This document shows, piece after piece, positions 61,234 through 64,000 of a stretch of 64,000 nucleotides of DNA (the first letter of the stretch is position 1; every line of letters begins with the position of its first letter). The stretch is from assembly GCF_019793465.1 (NCBI RefSeq), contig NZ_JAILYJ010000001.1, forward strand, positions 372,001-436,000, read 5' to 3'. A model generated the notes under the pieces. It had not been told where the DNA came from. It saw only the letters and a list, made by a program, of their open reading frames with translations, and searched no databases. The position numbers were made by a program, and so were the translations under genes. Source of the DNA: Rhizobium croatiense. GTDB lineage: Bacteria; Pseudomonadota; Alphaproteobacteria; Rhizobiales; Rhizobiaceae.

Positions 61234-61722
61234 AGGAATTCCCCTCTGCTTCAAACCCAGGAGTTCGTCGAACGCCGGCCGAGGCGGTTAGTTCCATTGG
61301 CGCAGAAATGCTCCCTCAGGTTGCGCTTCTCCTGCCCATCCCGAAACATTTCCCGGAAAACTCGTGTCCTGTGAGGGAGGATGATTGCCTCCGTTCATCC
61401 GTGATGGCTATCGACGAAGTGTCGAAGAAAGGAACAAAGCCAGGAAGAGATGACGGCATTCATTTCGCTGAGCCTCAACCTCCTCGGGGTCGTATGCGGC
61501 AATGGCAGCCGTCGTCTTGGCGACATGACCTGACGCGCAAACGTGGTCTTGCGCATGGGCGACGAGGCTCCCTCGCAGGTGCTCAGATGTCTCCCGGGGC
61601 TATGAACCGCAATGACGACCCCCGAGGCTTTCAGACATTGGCTTGAGGTGGCGGGACCGGCCTCGATGCCCGATGGGGCCAAGGACTTTCCGTTCGACCT
61701 GTGCTGGGGGTTCAGCCGATGT
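61234..61722 (-). other. 489-bp region without a recognised gene
   Basis: It separates the arabinose operon from the flavoprotein gene and should hold the arabinose-operon promoter. Minus-strand frame 61395-61682 has no family match. No RNA gene or insertion remnant is seen. Confidence 0.4.
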
Positions 61723-62655
61723 TCAGCCGAAAAGGTATTGTTCTCGCACTCGCCGTAGGCGGTTATGCACCGCGACCGCCGCTATTTCGCCTTGTGCCAT
61801 GGACACGCCGAGTTGATTGAGGCCGGTCACGACGTCGCCAACCGCATATAGGCCTGGGACCTGGGTCGCCTGGTGTGCATCAACCTTTATGCGCCGATCC
61901 TGCTCCAACTCCGCCCCCAGCTGTTCCGCGAGCTGCGAGCACGGGCGAATCCCCAACGCCGAATACAGAATCACCCCTTCCAACGTGGCCGAGTCCTTCA
62001 TGATAAGATCGACGGTTCCATCGACTGAACGCGAGCAGCGCACTAACTTGTCGCAGCGGATAGAGACGCCATGCTCGATCAGCTGGGCCATTATAGCGTC
62101 CTTCACATCCAGTATTTCGCCGAGCGTTGCGATTGTGATCCTTCTCGTGAACGATGTCAGGAACAGGGCTTCTGAAGCGGCCCGCTCTGTCGCGCCGATC
62201 ACCACCGCTGCTCTTTCGGCGATTTCGTAGCCGTCGCAGATCGGGCAGAGGCGAAGATGTCCTGACCGTATGAGGTCGCTGGCTTTACCGATGGGCGGGA
62301 GCTTGTCTTCGACGCCGGTCGCAAGGATGATGTTTTCTGCATACGTCGGCCGGCCGGGGAGTTCGACGATGAAGCCGGCGTCAGCCCCGCGCTCCACCCG
62401 CGATACCGCCGCTGCCACGACCTCGATACCTAAGTTCTGCAGTTGCGTTCTCATGCGTCTTGATAGGTCACCACCTTCGATGCCTTCCGGAAAGGCCGGA
62501 TGATTGCGCGAGAGCGGGATAAGCAGCGCACGGCTGTGGCCTGAATCGACGGCGACCACGCGCCGGTTTAGTCGCGCCAGGTAAAGAGCGGCTGTCATGC
62601 CTCCCGGGCCTGCCCCTATCACTAAAGCATCCAGTCTTGCCGGCGTCGTCGTCAT
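61723..62655 (-). CDS. Thioredoxin-reductase-like FAD/NAD(P) oxidoreductase
   Basis: The ATG at 62655 gives 310 residues. It has the FAD motif [21 protein letters not shown], the NAD(P)-site-like [19 protein letters not shown], the redox-type CPICDGYE (Cys-x-x-Cys) and [22 protein letters not shown] near the end. This layout is that of thioredoxin reductase-like proteins of about 300 residues. No thioredoxin gene is beside it. The start is favoured over the much longer upstream frame because of GAG at -9 and the homology boundary. Role in redox or signalling unknown. Confidence 0.88.
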   Translation of the reverse strand: MTTTPARLDALVIGAGPGGMTAALYLARLNRRVVAVDSGHSRALLIPLSRNHPAFPEGIEGGDLSRRMRTQLQNLGIEVVAAAVSRVERGADAGFIVELPGRPTYAENIILATGVEDKLPPIGKASDLIRSGHLRLCPICDGYEIAERAAVVIGATERAASEALFLTSFTRRITIATLGEILDVKDAIMAQLIEHGVSIRCDKLVRCSRSVDGTVDLIMKDSATLEGVILYSALGIRPCSQLAEQLGAELEQDRRIKVDAHQATQVPGLYAVGDVVTGLNQLGVSMAQGEIAAVAVHNRLRRVREQYLFG

Positions 62656-62737
62656 CACTGCGGCTCCTTTGCAATCAGTGCTCCCGACCTTCACAAGCTT
62701 CCATGGCTCCGGGACGTCGCAGCGGACAATCGAAGTG

Positions 62738-63574
62738 TCACTGATCCGGTGCGACGGCCGAGCATTGTTCGACCAGACGCTTGAGGAAACGAGAAAGGGA
62801 GTCGCCGGAGCTTTCGCCATCGCCAGAGATGACGGTTACGCCCCATCTCTTCAGGACATGCGTCTGAACTTCACTCGGCTCGTGCATGAACAGAAATAGT
62901 GGCGGCCGGTGCCGGTCCAGCCCGGTCTGTTGCCAGATCGACCAAAGGCGATGAAGCAGGAAGCGGATATTCAAATCGGACATACTGTAGCCGACGAAGA
63001 GCATGGTCGAGGCGAAGGCGTCGCTCCTGAACTTTATATCGAGGGGAGCGTCGAAGGAGAGGCGATCGAAATAGTCCGACTCTGTCAGGACGAGTGTATC
63101 GGGATCGGAGAAATCCCCATGGTATTTGACGATATGTGTGAAGCCCACAGTGGCCGTTGCGATGTCCTTCGCACTCGTAATGCGAGCGTAGGGTCGTCCG
63201 AACGCCTGGTAAGAGAGCTCGAGATTGGCATCGTAGTTGGTTGTATAAATCAGAGGAAAATCTAGCGCTACGATAAGCCGATGCAACTCCGAGTTCTTCA
63301 GTTGCTCCGGAGAGATCTGCCATTCACTCTTCATCCAATCGACCAGCCGCGACAAGGAGCCGTGCTTCAAACGATAGTACTCGGCAATTTCCTGGTACGT
63401 TGCGTCGCGGCCCATCGACGACTGTGCAAGATCGAGATCCGCCAACATATGTTCGATAAGGCAGGTCCATGAAGGCAGCCCGACATTCATCGATATCCCC
63501 GCGCCTACGAAAAGAATTGCTTGCCGCCGTTCAAGCGCGGTTACGATCGCAGATATGTGTTCGTCGTGTGCCAC
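62738..63574 (-). CDS. SIR2-domain (SIR2_2-like) protein, possible anti-phage NADase
   Basis: The GTG at 63574, with GGAGG four bases before it, gives 278 residues. It contains the NAD-binding GAGIS near residue 24 ([17 protein letters not shown]), the TTNYD block, the catalytic-type KYHGD and a final [15 protein letters not shown]. This is the bacterial SIR2-like group used as NAD-consuming effectors in several phage-defence systems (DSR, Thoeris ThsA). No recognised partner gene (TIR, Argonaute, HerA) is adjacent. Defence is inference; a regulatory or housekeeping role cannot be excluded. Confidence 0.8.
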   Translation of the reverse strand: MAHDEHISAIVTALERRQAILFVGAGISMNVGLPSWTCLIEHMLADLDLAQSSMGRDATYQEIAEYYRLKHGSLSRLVDWMKSEWQISPEQLKNSELHRLIVALDFPLIYTTNYDANLELSYQAFGRPYARITSAKDIATATVGFTHIVKYHGDFSDPDTLVLTESDYFDRLSFDAPLDIKFRSDAFASTMLFVGYSMSDLNIRFLLHRLWSIWQQTGLDRHRPPLFLFMHEPSEVQTHVLKRWGVTVISGDGESSGDSLSRFLKRLVEQCSAVAPDQ

Positions 63575-63750
63575 CTGTCCTCCAGTCCAGAATGAAATCC
63601 GCCTGGAGGAAATTGGTTTCTGTCCGCTAGCGCACCTCCGGCGGAGGTTCCGTAAGGATCCGCCGCCTGTGTACGCCCCGGCGCATGCCCACACCGGCGG
63701 CTGCGGAAGATGTCTCTGGTTCTATTCGCCTGGCATTGCTCTTGTCGCGC

Positions 63751-64000
63751 TCACGCTGCTCGTCGCGATTTTCCGAGACGCTTGATCGCCTGTTCCAGCG
63801 GCCGCTCGCTGTCGCAATAGTCCTGCCAGGCAGAGCTCTTGGTCAGAAGCGCCGGCACCGTTCGAAGCGTAAAACGTTTCGGGTCGAGATCGGACTTCAC
63901 CTGCTCCCAGGTAAGCGGCATGGACACGTTGGCGCCGGCGCGGGCGCGCGGTGAGAGCGGCGCAACCGCCGTCGCCATGCGATCGTTGCGGAGATAATCC
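63751..64000 (-). CDS. ligD: LigD polymerase domain C-terminus (partial)
   Basis: The frame continues beyond the window end, so only about 83 C-terminal residues are visible. DYLRNDR, MATAVAPLSPRARAGANVSMPL and TWEQVKSDLDPKRFTLRTVP are characteristic of the LigD primase-polymerase domain, which fills gaps in non-homologous end joining. The tail ends LEQAIKRLGKSRRAA. Start and other domains are outside the window. Confidence 0.85.
   Translation of the reverse strand, partial: DYLRNDRMATAVAPLSPRARAGANVSMPLTWEQVKSDLDPKRFTLRTVPALLTKSSAWQDYCDSERPLEQAIKRLGKSRRAA

Noticed and set aside
1..64000. CRISPR arrays, tRNA or rRNA genes.
   Set aside because: No regularly spaced direct repeats with unique spacers and no recognisable tRNA or rRNA segments were seen; the only regular repeats are the coding octads of vgrG.

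Overview
The window looks like a chromosomal or large-plasmid segment of a Rhizobiales alphaproteobacterium (Rhizobium, Sinorhizobium or Mesorhizobium type). It is GC-rich with tightly overlapping operons. It carries an imp-type type VI secretion (T6SS) locus, a LigD fragment and a rhizobial-style lipid-linked arabinose locus. The genus is inference; no rRNA or tRNA gene is visible.

Region 1 (1-23.4 kb) is a T6SS locus. A partial upstream gene is followed by tssA, tssB, tssC, hcp, tssE, tssF, tssG, tagH, tssJ, tssK, tssL (with an OmpA domain), tssM and tagF, nearly all abutting or overlapping. An effector-delivery module follows on the same strand: a DUF2169 adaptor, a thiolase-fold protein without the catalytic cysteine, a PAAR-like DUF4150 protein with a C-terminal toxin-like domain, and a repeat-rich protein that is the likely immunity factor. 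A converging unit holds vgrG, a DUF6484 protein and a short TIGR02270-like protein. No ClpV (TssH) lies in the window.

Region 2 (23.5-30.5 kb) holds a two-domain glycosyltransferase, a small lipoprotein, a phosphoribosyltransferase-HAD-like fusion and a caspase-like protein with Sel1 repeats.

Region 3 (30.5-53.6 kb) appears to be one catabolic regulon. A zinc alcohol dehydrogenase with DUF3861, DoxX plus a TetR regulator, a membrane protein plus YceI, and glutathione-dependent formaldehyde dehydrogenase plus PntAB transhydrogenase all lie beside a tandem operator. The operator is two 14-bp ATAC-N6-GTAT-like elements exactly 18 bp apart. A fourth copy lies between a minus-strand operon (P450, 4-oxalomesaconate hydratase, NMT1-like protein, CHA/HMG aldolase, cupin, ferredoxin reductase, ferredoxin) and a plus-strand Liv-type ABC importer. 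The gene content fits uptake of an aromatic compound, oxidative demethylation releasing formaldehyde, and the lower 4,5-cleavage (gallate/protocatechuate) pathway. An IS66-type remnant and an AraC/SDR/hydrolase unit sit inside the region.

Region 4 (53.9-61.3 kb) is a six-gene minus-strand operon: HAD-UbiA phosphoribosyl transferase, GtrA, DprE1-like oxidase, DprE2-like reductase and two paralogous multi-pass membrane proteins. This matches the decaprenyl-phosphoryl-D-arabinose route and suggests D-arabinofuranose transfer to a glycoconjugate.

Region 5 (61.7-64 kb) holds a thioredoxin-reductase-like flavoprotein, a lone SIR2-domain protein (possible anti-phage NADase) and the C-terminal end of LigD.
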